Assembly: GCA_903927755.1 (NCBI GenBank)
Contig: CAIYOD010000076.1
Coordinates: 1-55,862, forward strand
Length of the DNA stretch: 55,862 bases
Direction of reading: 5' to 3'
Source: an uncultured Thermoleophilia bacterium
Lineage (GTDB): Bacteria > Actinomycetota > Thermoleophilia > UBA2241
The position numbers were made by a program, and so were the translations under genes. Below the pieces are notes generated by a model. It was not told the origin of the DNA. It did not search any database and was given only the letters and a program-made list of their open reading frames with translations. This document shows, piece after piece, positions 16,515 to 25,952 of the stretch. How positions within the stretch are numbered: the stretch's first letter is position 1; each line of letters begins with the position of its first letter.

Positions 16515-17483
16515 ATGGACACCTCCTCCCCACATCCGCTTCCGCCTTCGGGCTCTACCGTGCGGCCGCCGGCCCCGGCCGACGCCGAAGCCGTAGCCGC
16601 GCTCAAGCGCGCCGTCGACATCGCGCGACACGGAGAGTCGGAGGTCACGGCCGGCCGCATCCGCGAAGAGTGGACCCTGCCGCGACTCACTCTGGACACT
16701 GATGCCTGGGTCGTCGAGAGCGAAGAGGGCGCGATCGTGGGCTACGCACTCTGCTGGGTCGAAGAGCCGCCCGCAGGGATCGTCGCGGAACTGATCGTCG
16801 GCCCGGCTCACCGGGGCCTGGACGTGGAGGAGTCCCTGCTCGGTCTGTGCGAGGCGCGGGCGGCCGCGCTGGTTCGCGAGGCCGCGCCGGCGGACGGCAC
16901 CCTCGGCGTATGGGCGCACGAGAGCGACGCCCGGCTCCTCGAGCTGTACGCGCGACACGACTTCGAAAGGACGGCTGCGTTCGTGCGGCTCGAGCGCGAT
17001 CTGGGCGGAAGCCTGGAGGCTCCGGTCTGGCCTCCCGGGATAAGCGTCGTCGCCTTCCGCCCCGGCGTCGACGACGTCGCGGTCCACGCCGCCTACGAAG
17101 AAGGCTTCCTCGACCACGCCGGGCCTGGCGAGGCGGACTTCGAGGACTGGGTGCGATCCCATCTCGGCGACGAGGACCAGGACCTCGGTCTGTGGCTCGT
17201 CGCCTGGGACGGGGACGAGGTGGCCGGCGGCATCGAGGCCATCGAGACACCGGCGGGCGGGTACATGGGCGAGCTCTTCGTGCGCCGGCCGTGGCGCGGC
17301 CGTGGCCTGGCGAGAGCGCTGATGCTTCGGGAGTGCGCCGAGCTCGCTCAGCGCGGCGTGCGGACCGCCTACTTCGGCGTCGACGCGGCCAACACGGGGG
17401 CGATGCACCTGCACGAGTCGGTCGGCTTCCGCGCGACGCGGGGCACCGTCCTGTATTTCGAGAAGACGCTGACCGCGGAGTGA
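16515..17483 (+). CDS. Tandem GNAT acetyltransferase, mycothiol synthase (MshD)-like
   Basis: The 322-residue protein has two GNAT domains. The C-terminal one is canonical: 'GELFVRRPWRGRGLARALML' carries the acetyl-CoA loop (RGRGLA), followed by 'YFGVDAANTGAMHLHESVGF'. The N-terminal one is degenerate around 'LIVGPAHRGLDVEESLLGLC'. MshD, which acetylates the cysteinyl amine in mycothiol synthesis, has this tandem layout, but other tandem GNATs do too; I see no other mycothiol genes here. ATG 16515 is chosen because a TACAAT hexamer at 16488-16493 would start transcription about 14 bases before it. Confidence 0.82.
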   Translation: MDTSSPHPLPPSGSTVRPPAPADAEAVAALKRAVDIARHGESEVTAGRIREEWTLPRLTLDTDAWVVESEEGAIVGYALCWVEEPPAGIVAELIVGPAHRGLDVEESLLGLCEARAAALVREAAPADGTLGVWAHESDARLLELYARHDFERTAAFVRLERDLGGSLEAPVWPPGISVVAFRPGVDDVAVHAAYEEGFLDHAGPGEADFEDWVRSHLGDEDQDLGLWLVAWDGDEVAGGIEAIETPAGGYMGELFVRRPWRGRGLARALMLRECAELAQRGVRTAYFGVDAANTGAMHLHESVGFRATRGTVLYFEKTLTAE

Positions 17484-17484
17484 C

Positions 17485-17503
17485 GCGCGCCGGACCGGCG
17501 CGC
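17485..17503. terminator. Hairpin between convergent genes
   Basis: GCGCGCC and GGCGCGC (loop GGACC) form a 7-bp stem directly after the acetyltransferase stop and before the stop of the minus-strand HdeD-like gene. It is a candidate bidirectional terminator. Confidence 0.4.
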
Positions 17504-17514
17504 CCGGCGCGCGG

Positions 17515-18075
17515 CTAGCGGCGGGACTCGCGCTCCGCGGCGGCGAGGCGGCGCAAGCGAAGGGCGACGATGCCCAGGGCCCCGCCGTAGGCGAGGACGA
17601 ACCAGCCGATCGACGCCGTGATGTACGCCACATCGGCCTCCGAGAGCGCCACCAGCGCGATGCCGAGTACCAGCGAGAGGCCGCCGGCGACGAGCAGGGA
17701 CGGCTCGCCGGCGGCCAGCCGCCGCAGGCGCACGCCGGCCTCCACCTCGAGCACGCCGGTCACGACCGCCCACGTGGCGAGGAGGAGGAGCAGGCTGAAG
17801 GCGTCGTAGGCCATCCAGACGAGCGCCACCGCGGCCACCGCGAAGCTCACGCAGCTCTCGACGAGGACGAGCCACCACTGGTCGAGCGAGTGGCGGGCCA
17901 CCACGGCGAGGGCGGCCAGCATGAGGCCGTCGACGAAGGCGAAGACGCCGAGGGCGACGGCCAGCGTGCGGTGGTCGAGGCCGGGCAGGAACAGCACGGC
18001 GAGGCCGAAGACGGCCGCGATCGCGCCGCGACCGGCCGTCATCCACCACTTGTCGCAGAACCTGAGCATCGTCAT
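17515..18075 (-). CDS. HdeD/DUF308-family membrane protein
   Basis: The 186-residue product from ATG 18075 has six hydrophobic segments in three helix-hairpin pairs, the layout of the HdeD (DUF308) family: 'AIAAVFGLAVLFLPG', 'LGVFAFVDGLMLAALAV', then 'ASIGWFVLAYGGALGIVALRLR' near the end. HdeD is linked to acid resistance in Escherichia coli, but in most bacteria the role is unknown. The frame extends upstream to 18264, but that part is Arg/Pro-rich and lacks membrane character. The ribosome site (AGGGCGG) is weak. Confidence 0.85.
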   Translation of the reverse strand: MTMLRFCDKWWMTAGRGAIAAVFGLAVLFLPGLDHRTLAVALGVFAFVDGLMLAALAVVARHSLDQWWLVLVESCVSFAVAAVALVWMAYDAFSLLLLLATWAVVTGVLEVEAGVRLRRLAAGEPSLLVAGGLSLVLGIALVALSEADVAYITASIGWFVLAYGGALGIVALRLRRLAAAERESRR

Positions 18076-18244
18076 CCATCGTCCGCCCTGCGGCGGCGCA
18101 TGGCAACTCGTGGGGCCACAGGCTGACGAGGGCCGGCGCCCGGGGGGATGTGTGCGCCGGCGAGGCCCGTCTTGACTCGCTCGGTGCCGGTAGCGTCTAC
18201 TGGCGAGGGCGCACGGTCGTGCGCCCGATCCGGAGGAGCGGCGA

Positions 18245-18406
18245 GTGGGGCGCAGGTTCGTCATCGAGACAGGTGGTCGTCACGCCGCGTGCCGTCTGCA
18301 CGGCGAGCAGTTCACGGCCGCCCACAGCCTGTTCCGGCACGCCCGCCCGGGCCGCTACTTCGGCGGCCTCTGGTTCAAGGTCTTCCGCGAACGCGGACCC
18401 TGCTGA
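18245..18406 (+). CDS. Small protein of 53 residues, candidate gene
   Basis: A GTG at 18245 is preceded at ideal distance by GGAGGAG (18232-18238). The frame runs to TGA at 18404-18406. The product begins 'GRRFVIETGGRHAACRLHG' and ends 'GGLWFKVFRERGPC', with two cysteines and four histidines, mixed composition and no low complexity, which is unlike a chance frame in GC-rich DNA. TTGACT at 18172-18177 and TCTACT at 18196-18201 could be its promoter (18-base spacer). It precedes the MttB-family gene by 103 bases. Function unknown. Confidence 0.5.
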   Translation: MGRRFVIETGGRHAACRLHGEQFTAAHSLFRHARPGRYFGGLWFKVFRERGPC

Positions 18407-18509
18407 CGCTTCGCAGGGCCGGCCGCCGGAGGGTCGCGCGCAGCGCGCGAGCCCGGCGGCCACTCATCGCACTACCACCGCTGGACGACCACTTGCGAAG
18501 GGGATCACC

Positions 18510-19913
18510 GTGAACCAAGTCACACTCAGGGTCTGGGACGACGACGCCTGCGCCCGCGTGCACCGGGCGTCGCTGACGCTGCTCGAACGCACCGGCATCG
18601 AGATGAAGGACGACCGCGCCCGCGAGCTCTGCGCCGCCGCCGGCGCTTCGGTGGAGGGACGCCGGGTGCGCCTGCCGGCCGCTCTCGTCGAGGACGCCGT
18701 CGCGAGCGCGCCGCGTTCCTGGACGCTGCGCCCGCGCGGAGGCGAGACGGCGCCGCTCGAGCTGCGGGACGGCGGCGGCTACTTCGGCAGCGGGCCGGAC
18801 TGCCTGTACGTCACCGACTCTGAGACGGGGCGGCGGCGGCGCGCCGTCCTCGCCGACGTCGAGGCCGCCGCCCGCGTCGCCGAGGCGCTGCCCAACGTCG
18901 ACTTCGTGATGAGCATGGCCCTGCCGGACGACGTCGCCAACGAGGTGGTGGACGTCGTCCAGTTCGGCGCCATGCTGCGTGGCACGCGCAAGCCGATCGT
19001 GGTCTCGAGCCCCTTCGGCGGCGAGACCCTGTACACCATGCACGCGATGGCGGCGGCGGCCGGCGAGGCCGGCAGCTTCGCCTGCCTCGCCATGAGCTCG
19101 CCGCCGCTGATGCTCGACGACGTCTGCTGCAGCAAGGCTCTCGCCTGCGCCGAGCTCGACGTCCCGCTGGTGCTGGCGCCGTCGGTCTCGGCCGGCGCGC
19201 AAGGGCCGGCATCGCTCTCCGCCTGCGTGGCCGTCGCCAACGCCGAGGTGCTGGCAGGCCTGGTCGTGCACCAGCTGGGCAAGGCCGGAGCGCCGTTCGT
19301 CATGGGCGTGGGCACCGGCGTCATGAACATGCAGTCGGCGGTGGAGGTGTACAACTCCCCGGGCGTGTTCCTCGGTAACCAGGCACAGCTCGACCTCATC
19401 CGCTGGTACGGCCTCCCGAGCTGGCACTACGCCGGCCATTCGGACAGCAAGACCCTGGACGAGCAGTGGGCGCTCGAGGTCGGCATCGCCACGATCATGG
19501 GAGCGCTCTCGCGCGCGACGCTGCTCCACGACGTCGGCTATCTCGAGAGCGGCCTGCAGAGCGCGCTCGAAGGGCTCGTTCTCGGCGACGAGGTCGCGGG
19601 GTACGCCCGAGCCCTCCTCGCCGAGCTGCCGGTGGACGACGAGGCCCTGGCGCTCACCGAGGTCGAGGCCGTGGGACCCGGGGGCAACCACCTGGGCACG
19701 AAGATGACGAGACGGCGCTTCCGGGACTTCTGGCGGGCGTCCCTGATCGACCAGACCACCTACGACCGCTGGTCCGCCGCAGGAGGCCTCACGCTGCTCG
19801 AGCGCGTGCGCGCCCGGCTTGCCGAGATCCTGGCGGCCGACCCGGCCTTCACGCTGGACGACGAGACCCGGCGGACCCTCGACCGGCTCTCGTCCGGCGC
19901 CGAGACAGCCTAG
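18510..19913 (+). CDS. MttB-family (trimethylamine/betaine methyltransferase-like) protein
   Basis: The 467-residue protein from GTG 18510 matches the MttB superfamily: 'ARVHRASLTLLERTGIEM', 'YFGSGPDCLYVTDSETGRRR', 'PIVVSSPFGG', 'MGVGTGVMNMQSAVEVYNSPG' and 'EAVGPGGNHLGTKMTRRRF' read as the family. Methanogen MttB carries pyrrolysine at an in-frame UAG; here the frame has no internal stop, so this is the non-pyrrolysine branch, which includes glycine betaine and other quaternary-amine methyltransferases that pass methyl groups to a corrinoid protein. No corrinoid protein or MtbA-like gene lies within the window nearby, so the substrate and acceptor are unknown. AAGGGG precedes the start. Confidence 0.88.
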   Translation: MNQVTLRVWDDDACARVHRASLTLLERTGIEMKDDRARELCAAAGASVEGRRVRLPAALVEDAVASAPRSWTLRPRGGETAPLELRDGGGYFGSGPDCLYVTDSETGRRRRAVLADVEAAARVAEALPNVDFVMSMALPDDVANEVVDVVQFGAMLRGTRKPIVVSSPFGGETLYTMHAMAAAAGEAGSFACLAMSSPPLMLDDVCCSKALACAELDVPLVLAPSVSAGAQGPASLSACVAVANAEVLAGLVVHQLGKAGAPFVMGVGTGVMNMQSAVEVYNSPGVFLGNQAQLDLIRWYGLPSWHYAGHSDSKTLDEQWALEVGIATIMGALSRATLLHDVGYLESGLQSALEGLVLGDEVAGYARALLAELPVDDEALALTEVEAVGPGGNHLGTKMTRRRFRDFWRASLIDQTTYDRWSAAGGLTLLERVRARLAEILAADPAFTLDDETRRTLDRLSSGAETA

Positions 19914-20093
19914 CCGGCGGGCGACTCATCTCCCGGCGGCTCCCTGCTGATATCGGATGGCGCCGGCAACACGACTGAACGGCGCCGTGCGTTTTGGACG
20001 GTCTGCACGGGGAAGACAAGCGGCGCGTGCCGCGTGTGGGCCGGCATGCCGGGGCAGTCGGGGCGGCTGCAGAGCCGCCGGGAGGTGGGAGCC

Positions 20094-21128
20094 ATGAGAC
20101 TGAGACTCGTGGTCGTGACCGCGTTCGTCGCCATGGCCGTCGTGCCGGCCTTCTTCGCGTACAGCACCGGCGTCCTGCCCGGCCCGACGCAGGCCTCGGC
20201 GGAGTCCTCCAGGGCGCCCGCGGGCGTCGCACACCCGGTCGCATCGCTGCCTTGGCCGAAGGAGGCCCTCGGGCTCGCCACGACCGGCACGGCCGTGCTC
20301 TGGGAGCAACGGAATCCCAGCCCCGCCGTCGCCGGCCTGTGGTCCTACGACGTGCGCACCCAGGCCACCGAGCGCGTGCTCGGCCGTACGGCGACCGGCA
20401 AGGCCGCCGGCTTCCCCGGCGCGTCCGGCGACCTGATCGCCTGGGCTGCCTGGGCGGGCCGCCGCGGCGACGGGCCGCCGCGCATCGAGGCCTTCGACTC
20501 GTCGACCACGCGCCGCTGGACCGTCGCCCAGACGGGCCGCGACCCTGTGGTGGCCGGCGAGAGCGTGCTCTGGATCGAGGACGACGCTGCAGGCAGCGAC
20601 GACGCCATCCGCGGCAGCAACTCGCTGACCGACGAGGAGTACTCCACCACCGCCGACGGAAGCGTCCGCGACATCGCCGCCTGGGGCAGCTGGGCCGCCT
20701 GGATCGCGGGGCCCGGCAAGACGGGCGCCGTGTGGGCCGGCTCCTACCACAGCGGCGCCGCGAACAGGCTCGCGGCCGCGGGCTCCGCGGTCGCGATCGA
20801 CCGCGACCGCGTCCTCTGGTCCGCCCCAAGGGGCCGGCATTCGACCGTCGTCGTCTCCTGGGACCGTCATTCGAGCCGCTCCACGGTGCTGTGCCGGGTC
20901 GTCGGCTCCGTGTCGTCCCTCTCCCTGAGTCGCCGGTACGCGGCGTGGGTCACCGCCCGCGACAAGACCGGTCCGCAGGTATGGGCGTACGACTTCGACG
21001 CCGGCAGGGCCTTCACCGTCAGCGCCGGAAGCAGCCGTCAGGCCAGCCCGGTGATCGTCGCGGGCACCGTGTACTGGGCCGACGATCGCAGCGGGTACTG
21101 GGAGCTGTACGCCAGATCCCTGCGGTAG
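20094..21128 (+). CDS. Secreted beta-propeller-like protein
   Basis: From ATG 20094, preceded by GGAGGTGGGA, the 344-residue product has a signal peptide (basic start, hydrophobic core to about residue 22). The mature protein repeats units of about 45-50 residues ending in aromatic phrases such as 'GTAVLWEQRN', 'DLIAWAAWAG', 'ESVLWIED', 'SWAAWIAG', 'DRVLWSAP', 'RYAAWVTA' and 'GTVYWADDRSG', which is the pattern of a six- or seven-bladed TolB/WD-like propeller. It is likely exported and may bind a ligand or protein; no catalytic motif is visible. Confidence 0.75.
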   Translation: MRLRLVVVTAFVAMAVVPAFFAYSTGVLPGPTQASAESSRAPAGVAHPVASLPWPKEALGLATTGTAVLWEQRNPSPAVAGLWSYDVRTQATERVLGRTATGKAAGFPGASGDLIAWAAWAGRRGDGPPRIEAFDSSTTRRWTVAQTGRDPVVAGESVLWIEDDAAGSDDAIRGSNSLTDEEYSTTADGSVRDIAAWGSWAAWIAGPGKTGAVWAGSYHSGAANRLAAAGSAVAIDRDRVLWSAPRGRHSTVVVSWDRHSSRSTVLCRVVGSVSSLSLSRRYAAWVTARDKTGPQVWAYDFDAGRAFTVSAGSSRQASPVIVAGTVYWADDRSGYWELYARSLR

Positions 21129-21219
21129 TGGCGCCCCGCGCGGCCGCACGCAGGGGGAGCCGCGCTCCTCGTATAGACTCCGTGAGGGCGTTCCGCGCCC
21201 GAACCGACCTGGAGGCTGC

Positions 21220-22112
<893 letters not shown>

Positions 22113-22116
<4 letters not shown>

Positions 22117-22874
22117 TCGCCCTGGCCCGGGCCGAGCTGCTCAAGCTGCGCAGCACGCGCACGGCCCTCGGCCTCTTCATCGTCATCCTCGTGGTGACGC
22201 TCGTGCCGCTCGTCCTCATCCTGGCGCTCGTGCCCAAGGACTGGCTCGGCGAAGAGGGCATCACCCAGTTCCTCACCACCGCCAGCGCGCTCGTGCCGCT
22301 GGTGCTCCTCGTGTTCGGCATCCTCGGCATGACCAACGAGTACCGGCACGGCACCATCACGTACTCGTACCTCGTCACGCCGCGGCGCTGGCAGGTGATG
22401 GTCGTCAAGCTGGTCGTCTACCTGCTGGTCGGCATGGTGACCATGCTGGTGGCCATGGCGCTCGTCTACGTCGCGATCCTCATCGGGGGCGCGATACGCG
22501 GCGTGGACATCGACGCCACCGGCGGCTCCACGCTGGGCGACTACGCACGGCAGCTCGTCGTCGCAGGGCTCGTCACGACGTTCGGCGTCGCCCTGGGCGC
22601 GCTCATCCGCGCCCAGATCATCACCGTGGCCGGCACGCTCATCTGGGCGCTCTTCGTGGAGAACATCATCTACGTACTCAAGCCGGCCGTCGGGAACTGG
22701 CTGCCGTTCGTCGTGTTCAACCAGGTGAGCGCGGCGCAGATGTCCGGCGACGGCATGGAGGCCCTGACGGAGAGCGCGCTCACCCGTCCGGAGGCGTTCC
22801 TCGTCAGCATCGCCTACATCGCCATCGTGAGCGTCGCGGCGGTCTTCATCTCGCTGCGCCGCGACGTGACCTGA
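22113..22874 (+). CDS. ABC-2 type transporter permease
   Basis: The 253-residue protein has six hydrophobic helices: after 'AELLKLRSTRTALGLF' at the N-terminus come segments near residues 18-40, 55-75, 100-130, 145-170, 172-195 and 225-248. 'GMTNEYRHGTITYSYLVTP' is the conserved cytoplasmic loop of ABC-2 permeases that contacts the ATPase. It forms the membrane channel for the adjacent ATP-binding protein. Confidence 0.92.
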
Positions 22875-22899
22875 GCCCCACCGGGCGCAGGAGACCGGC

Positions 22900-23424
22900 G
22901 TGAGCGGAAGGGATGGCGGCGCGGACGAGGTCCAGCTGTCGGTGCGCGGGCCGCTGTTCGGGCAGGGCGAGGCAGCCGAGCGGATCCTCCGCGCCCTCCC
23001 CGGCTGGTTCGGCATCGAGGCCGCGCTCCAGGACTACGTGCGCGCGGCCGACGAACTCGAGACGTTCGTGGTCGTCGTGGCGAGGCCGGCGTGCGGCGGC
23101 CGCGAATTCCGGCCCGACCAGGTGCTCGGCTTCGTGACGCTGCGAGAGACCAGCGAGGACGCCCTGGAGATCCACGTCATGGGCGTCCTCCCCTCCTGGC
23201 ACCGGCGCGGGGCCGGCCGCGCGCTCGTCGAGCGCTCGGCGTCGTATGCCCGCGCCGAAGGTTACTCGCTGCTGCACGTGAAGACGCTCGCGCCGAGCGA
23301 CCCGGACCCGGGCTACACGGCGACACGCGCCTTCTACGCCGCGGCGGGCTTCCGTCCGCTCGAGGTGCTCCCCGAGGTCTGGGGGCCGGAGGATCCCTGC
23401 CTGCTCATGGTCCGGCCCCTGTAG
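22900..23424 (+). CDS. GNAT-family N-acetyltransferase
   Basis: The 174-residue protein has the GNAT core 'IHVMGVLPSWHRRGAGRALVE' with the acetyl-CoA loop (RRGAGRA), and 'TRAFYAAAGFRPLEVLPEVWGPEDPCLLMV' at the C-terminus. The start is GTG 22900 with AGGAGA upstream. It follows the ABC permease by 25 bases and may be cotranscribed; the acetyl acceptor is unknown. Confidence 0.88.
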   Translation: MSGRDGGADEVQLSVRGPLFGQGEAAERILRALPGWFGIEAALQDYVRAADELETFVVVVARPACGGREFRPDQVLGFVTLRETSEDALEIHVMGVLPSWHRRGAGRALVERSASYARAEGYSLLHVKTLAPSDPDPGYTATRAFYAAAGFRPLEVLPEVWGPEDPCLLMVRPL

Positions 23425-23453
23425 GCCGGCCGGCGAGGCGCGCGCCGGCCGGC
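23425..23453. terminator. Strong hairpin between convergent genes
   Basis: An 11-bp perfect stem (GCCGGCCGGCG / CGCCGGCCGGC) with a seven-base loop starts right after the acetyltransferase stop and ends eight bases before the ferritin stop on the other strand. Confidence 0.6.
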
Positions 23454-23460
23454 GGCGCCG

Positions 23461-23997
23461 TCAGGCGCCGGCCGCGGCGTCCAGCGCCACCAGCGGAGAC
23501 GGCGCGGCGTACACGCGCGTCGCCAGCTCCTTGTCGAGCTGGTACAGACCCGCCGGGTGCTCGCCGGCCATCTTGAACTTCTGCACCATGTCCATGGCCG
23601 TCTCTTCTTCCTCGACCTGTTCCGCGATGAACCACTGCAGGAAGTTGTAGGTGGCGTGGTCCTTGAGCTCGAGCGCCAGCGAGGCCATGTCGTGGATGCG
23701 CGCCGTCACCCCCTCTTCGTGCGCCAGCGCCTCCTCGAACATCGCCAGCCCGCTCGGCCAGTCCGCCTCCGGCTTCTCGATCGCCTCGAGCAGGACCCTT
23801 CCGCCGCGCGTGAGCACGTAGGTGAACATGATGCGCGCGTGGGCCAGCTCTTCCTGGTACTGCACCGTCATCCAGCTCTGGCCGCCCGACATGCCGGTGT
23901 CCGCGAACTTGCTCGCCATGGACAGGTACAGGTAGCCCGAGTAGAACTCCCAGTTGATCTGCTTGTTGAATGCGTCCTGCATGCGCTGGTCCAGCAT
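23461..23997 (-). CDS. Ferritin (non-heme, FtnA-like)
   Basis: The 178-residue protein starts at ATG 23997 with GGAGGG six bases upstream. It has the ferritin helices: 'NWEFYSGYLYLSMASKF' (first ferroxidase Glu), 'QEELAHARIMFTYV' (the E...H pair), 'WFIAEQVEEEETAMDMVQKF' (third-site Glu residues). It should store iron as a 24-mer after oxidising Fe(II). The last 25 residues ('LATRVYAAPSPLVALDAAAGA') are Ala-rich and longer than in FtnA. It is divergent from the Gre-like gene, with 128 bases between starts. Confidence 0.93.
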   Translation of the reverse strand: MLDQRMQDAFNKQINWEFYSGYLYLSMASKFADTGMSGGQSWMTVQYQEELAHARIMFTYVLTRGGRVLLEAIEKPEADWPSGLAMFEEALAHEEGVTARIHDMASLALELKDHATYNFLQWFIAEQVEEEETAMDMVQKFKMAGEHPAGLYQLDKELATRVYAAPSPLVALDAAAGA

Positions 23998-24125
23998 CGT
24001 CACCCTCCATCGTGGTTGCGGGGTCGTGCCCCGGTCTCGTCTCGTCACGTATCTACCCAATCGCGAGGGAGTGCGGACCGGGCCGTCGAAGGGAACACTA
24101 GATGTAACCCCGATCGGAGTCCGCA

Positions 24126-24623
24126 ATGAACAGAGCGTTCGTCAAGGAACCGGACGAGGGCGCGCCCGCCGAGAGTCTTCCCGAGCGTCAGATCAGTGAG
24201 CATCAGAACTTCGTGACGCCCGCCGGTCTGCGTGAGCTCGAGACCCGCGTGGGCGAGCTCGAGACACGCCGGCTGGGACTGTTGGACGGGGACGACCCCG
24301 CCGATGAGCTCGCGTACGTGGACCGCGACCTGCGGTATTACACGGCGCGGCTCGAGAGCGCCGTCCCGGTGGACCTGGCCAGGCAGCCGCGGCGCAAAGT
24401 GGCCTTCGGGGCCGCCGTCACCGTGAGCCAGCCCGGCGGCGAGCGACGCACGTTCGCCATCGTCGGCGAGGACGAGGCCGACCTCAAAGAGGGCAAGATC
24501 AGCTACGTCTCGCCGCTCGCGGAGGCGCTGCTGGAGGCGCGCGTCGGCAAGTCGGTGCTGTGGCGCCGGCCGGCGGGCAACATCCAGCTCACGATCGAGG
24601 CGATCGAGTACCCGGAAAGCTGA
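24126..24623 (+). CDS. GreA/GreB-family transcription elongation factor, short coiled coil
   Basis: The 165-residue protein starts 'NRAFVKEPDEG', like GreB-type proteins, and ends with the FKBP-like Gre domain: 'VAFGAAVTVSQPGG', 'AIVGEDEADLKEGKISYVSPLAEALLEARVG', 'VLWRRPAGNIQLTIEAIEY'. The N-terminal coiled coil ('LRELETRVGELETRR' to 'RYYTARLESAV') is about 15 residues shorter than in GreA, with acidic residues DGDDPADE at the tip. Gre factors enter the RNA polymerase secondary channel and stimulate cleavage of backtracked RNA; the short coil may not reach the active site in the usual way. GGAG lies six bases before ATG. Confidence 0.85.
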   Translation: MNRAFVKEPDEGAPAESLPERQISEHQNFVTPAGLRELETRVGELETRRLGLLDGDDPADELAYVDRDLRYYTARLESAVPVDLARQPRRKVAFGAAVTVSQPGGERRTFAIVGEDEADLKEGKISYVSPLAEALLEARVGKSVLWRRPAGNIQLTIEAIEYPES

Positions 24624-24634
24624 CGTCGACTATT

Positions 24635-24661
24635 GACGGGTGAACCTCCGGAACACCCGTC
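24635..24661 (-). terminator. Hairpin element, second copy of a dispersed palindrome
   Basis: On the minus strand an 8-bp stem (GACGGGTG / CACCCGTC) lies 19 bases after the serine hydrolase stop and is followed by AATAGTCGACG. The plus strand of 4825-4851 has the same stem sequence with compensating outer-base changes, a very similar loop and the flank AATAGTGGACG. It lies between convergent genes and probably terminates both. Confidence 0.55.
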
Positions 24662-24680
24662 GGTGACCAGGCTACGCCGG

Positions 24681-25952
24681 TCACTCCAGAACGACGGCCA
24701 GGTACGCCGGCGTGGGTTCCTGACCGAGCAGAAGCGCCGTGACGCCCTTCTGTGTGTCCCAGCCATCGGAGCGCGTGGGGTTCTCGTCGCTCATCACCGC
24801 GAGCGCCCACTGCTTCTTGCCCTTCTCGAGCCACGCCGCCTGGACCATGAGCTTGTTGTCCATGCCCAGCCAGCCGCTCTTGAAGTAGCTGGTCCACCCC
24901 TCGGGTCCGGCTGCCGCCGGGATCCCCCAGCGCTGGATGGGGGTAATGCTCGAGAGCAGCCGCCGCGCGAGACTCCGTCCCGCGGCGGGCACCAGCGCCT
25001 CGAGCTGAACGAACAGCTGAGCCTCGTCCCACGCGGACGCGCGCGTGTCGACCCAGCCCTCTCCCTGTTCGTAGTCCCGCATGCCGGCCGCCTTGGCGAC
25101 CCTGCGCATGCCCTTCGAGCCGACCTGGCCGTAGATGGTGTACGCGGCGCCGTTGTCGGACTCCGTGATCATCTTCGTCAGCGTCGCCTCGGTGGCCGCG
25201 TCCGGCGTGGGGTCCTCGCGCAGCGAGGCGACCAGCATGATCGCCTTGGAGAGGCTCGCGAGCTGGAACGGCTCGTGAGCGCGGTACCCACCGGCGTCCT
25301 CGCCGTTGGTGTCCACGACGGCGAACGCCACGTCGCCGTCGCGGCCCGCGATCCATTCCTTCGCGGCCGCGACCGCCTTCATGCCGGGGAAGCCCGGCGG
25401 GAGCGGCTTGAGCACGACGAGCTCGGCGGACGCCGAAGCGCCGGGCGCCGGGCTCGCGGAGGAGGCGCCCGGCGATGGGGTGACGCCGGCGCCGGCAGAC
25501 GAGCCGAGCCGCAATCCGTAGGTGTAGCGGCCCGGCTCGAGGTCAACGGGCACGACCGCCTCGAGCCACTGGCCGGCTGCGGCCGCATCAGTCAGCCGCC
25601 GGGTCTTCACCTGCCGGCCGGCGGCGTCCGTCACGAGGAGCATCACCGCGGCCTGCGCGCCCGAAGGCCCGAGAACGCGGTAGCGGATCGTCGCCTTCTC
25701 GCCGCGATGCACCTCGACGTCGCGGAGACGGGACAACCGAAGGGCCGGCGGCGCCGGTGGCGCCGACGGCGACGGCAAGTGGCTCGCCGTCCCGGCGGCC
25801 GCATCTTCGTCGCCGTCGTGCAGAAGCAGCGCGATGCCTCCGGCCACAGCCGCGATCGCGAGGACGGCGACTAGCGCGCCGATGACGGCGCCACGCACGC
25901 GGCGCCTGCGCCGGCGCGCCGCCGACTCGTAGATCGTCGGTCTCTCACTCAT
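24681..25952 (-). CDS. Membrane-anchored serine hydrolase, class A beta-lactamase/PBP fold
   Basis: The 423-residue protein has an N-terminal cytoplasmic basic run (RRRRRR), one membrane helix (about residues 22-44), a beta-rich region with an Ala/Pro/Ser linker, and a C-terminal domain with the three motifs of the class A fold: 'SLSKAI' (SxxK), 'SDNGAAY' (SDN) and 'KSGWLG' (KSG for KTG). The first-Ser/Lys, SDN and KSG set suggests an active-site serine acting on a peptidoglycan-like or beta-lactam substrate outside the cell. An alternative ATG at 25961 adds three residues. No ExxxN motif typical of true beta-lactamases is obvious. Confidence 0.83.
   Translation of the reverse strand: MSERPTIYESAARRRRRRVRGAVIGALVAVLAIAAVAGGIALLLHDGDEDAAAGTASHLPSPSAPPAPPALRLSRLRDVEVHRGEKATIRYRVLGPSGAQAAVMLLVTDAAGRQVKTRRLTDAAAAGQWLEAVVPVDLEPGRYTYGLRLGSSAGAGVTPSPGASSASPAPGASASAELVVLKPLPPGFPGMKAVAAAKEWIAGRDGDVAFAVVDTNGEDAGGYRAHEPFQLASLSKAIMLVASLREDPTPDAATEATLTKMITESDNGAAYTIYGQVGSKGMRRVAKAAGMRDYEQGEGWVDTRASAWDEAQLFVQLEALVPAAGRSLARRLLSSITPIQRWGIPAAAGPEGWTSYFKSGWLGMDNKLMVQAAWLEKGKKQWALAVMSDENPTRSDGWDTQKGVTALLLGQEPTPAYLAVVLE

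Noticed and set aside
15900..17633. 577-residue open frame on the minus strand
   Set aside because: It covers the DUF3221-like and acetyltransferase genes in other frames and has no ribosome site or domain.
18150..18509. Long N-terminal extension of the MttB-family protein
   Set aside because: The extra 120 residues are Arg/Ala/Ser-rich and overlap the small gene at 18245 in another frame; AAGGGG before GTG 18510 marks the start.
20034..20093. Upstream extension of the propeller gene
   Set aside because: The extra 20 residues would place charged residues before the signal peptide, and the ribosome site GGAGGTGGGA directly precedes ATG 20094.
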